Positions 5,505-5,606 of a stretch of 5,606 nucleotides of DNA are shown piece by piece. This DNA comes from Calditrichaceae bacterium (GTDB lineage: Bacteria > Calditrichota > Calditrichia > Calditrichales > Calditrichaceae). Position 1 is the stretch's first letter, and each line of letters opens with the position of its first letter. Location: positions 1-5,606 of the forward strand of contig JAUXGF010000222.1 of assembly GCA_030622395.1 (NCBI GenBank), written 5' to 3'. Both the position numbers and the translations under genes were made by a program. A model generated the notes under the pieces. It saw only the letters and a list, made by a program, of their open reading frames with translations, did not search any database and was not told the origin of the DNA.

Positions 5505-5606
5505 GAAGGCTTTTAATTATTAGCTTTTCCATAATGATCGGGAAGATCGGTTTTGAAGTTGTATAACTATAATAGCCGCATTATTTCATTAAAGACTGAA
5601 TTTTTA

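Noticed and set aside
5568..5573. TATAAT near the right end as a promoter for a gene beyond the window.
   Set aside because: The hexamer positions 16-18 nt upstream (around gatcgg, 5545-5550) do not resemble TTGACA, and AT-rich DNA gives such matches by chance.

Overview
The window is AT-rich bacterial DNA that reads cleanly in the standard code. It carries three complete genes for exported proteins, separated by intergenic DNA rich in repeats and regulatory signals. A Gram-negative host is indicated by an outer-membrane-type beta-barrel with a C-terminal aromatic strand, two lipoprotein-type signal peptides and periplasmic-type PDZ domains. The protease/propeller/barrel architecture and the style of the intergenic repeats point to the FCB side of the tree (Ignavibacteria, Calditrichota, Marinimicrobia or similar). 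This placement is an inference. The promoters look like classical sigma-70 sites (TTGAC[A/C], 17 nt, TACAAT) rather than the -33/-7 type of Bacteroidia, which argues mildly against Bacteroidia proper.

Layout. Positions 1-224 are non-coding. They hold a compact nested inverted-repeat element (9-186) with two divergent 17-bp direct repeats inside it, followed by a perfect 2 x 14-bp tandem repeat (192-219). On the minus strand, 225-3011 encodes a 928-residue protein: signal peptide, HELAH gluzincin-type metallopeptidase domain, a probable six-unit TolB-like beta-propeller, and a C-terminal Omp85-like beta-barrel. The 360-bp divergent intergenic region (3012-3371) has back-to-back sigma-70-like promoters with identical 17-nt spacers. 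Between them lie four GTCATT words and a mosaic of short degenerate repeats.

On the plus strand, 3372-4250 encodes a 292-residue probable lipoprotein with a GHTSHG motif, possibly an SGNH-like hydrolase, ending at a 19-bp-stem terminator. A sigma-54-like -24/-12 sequence (4429-4445) precedes a 316-residue double-PDZ probable lipoprotein (4500-5450), which ends at a second strong terminator (5474-5504). No gene is seen from 5505 to the end.

All three products are predicted to act in the cell envelope, but each appears to be its own transcription unit. A shared pathway is not shown by the sequence. No CRISPR array, transposase, tRNA or rRNA is visible. The most unusual items are the nested palindrome element with an apparent compensatory base-pair change, the sigma-54-like promoter, and the poorly characterised GHTSHG lipoprotein.
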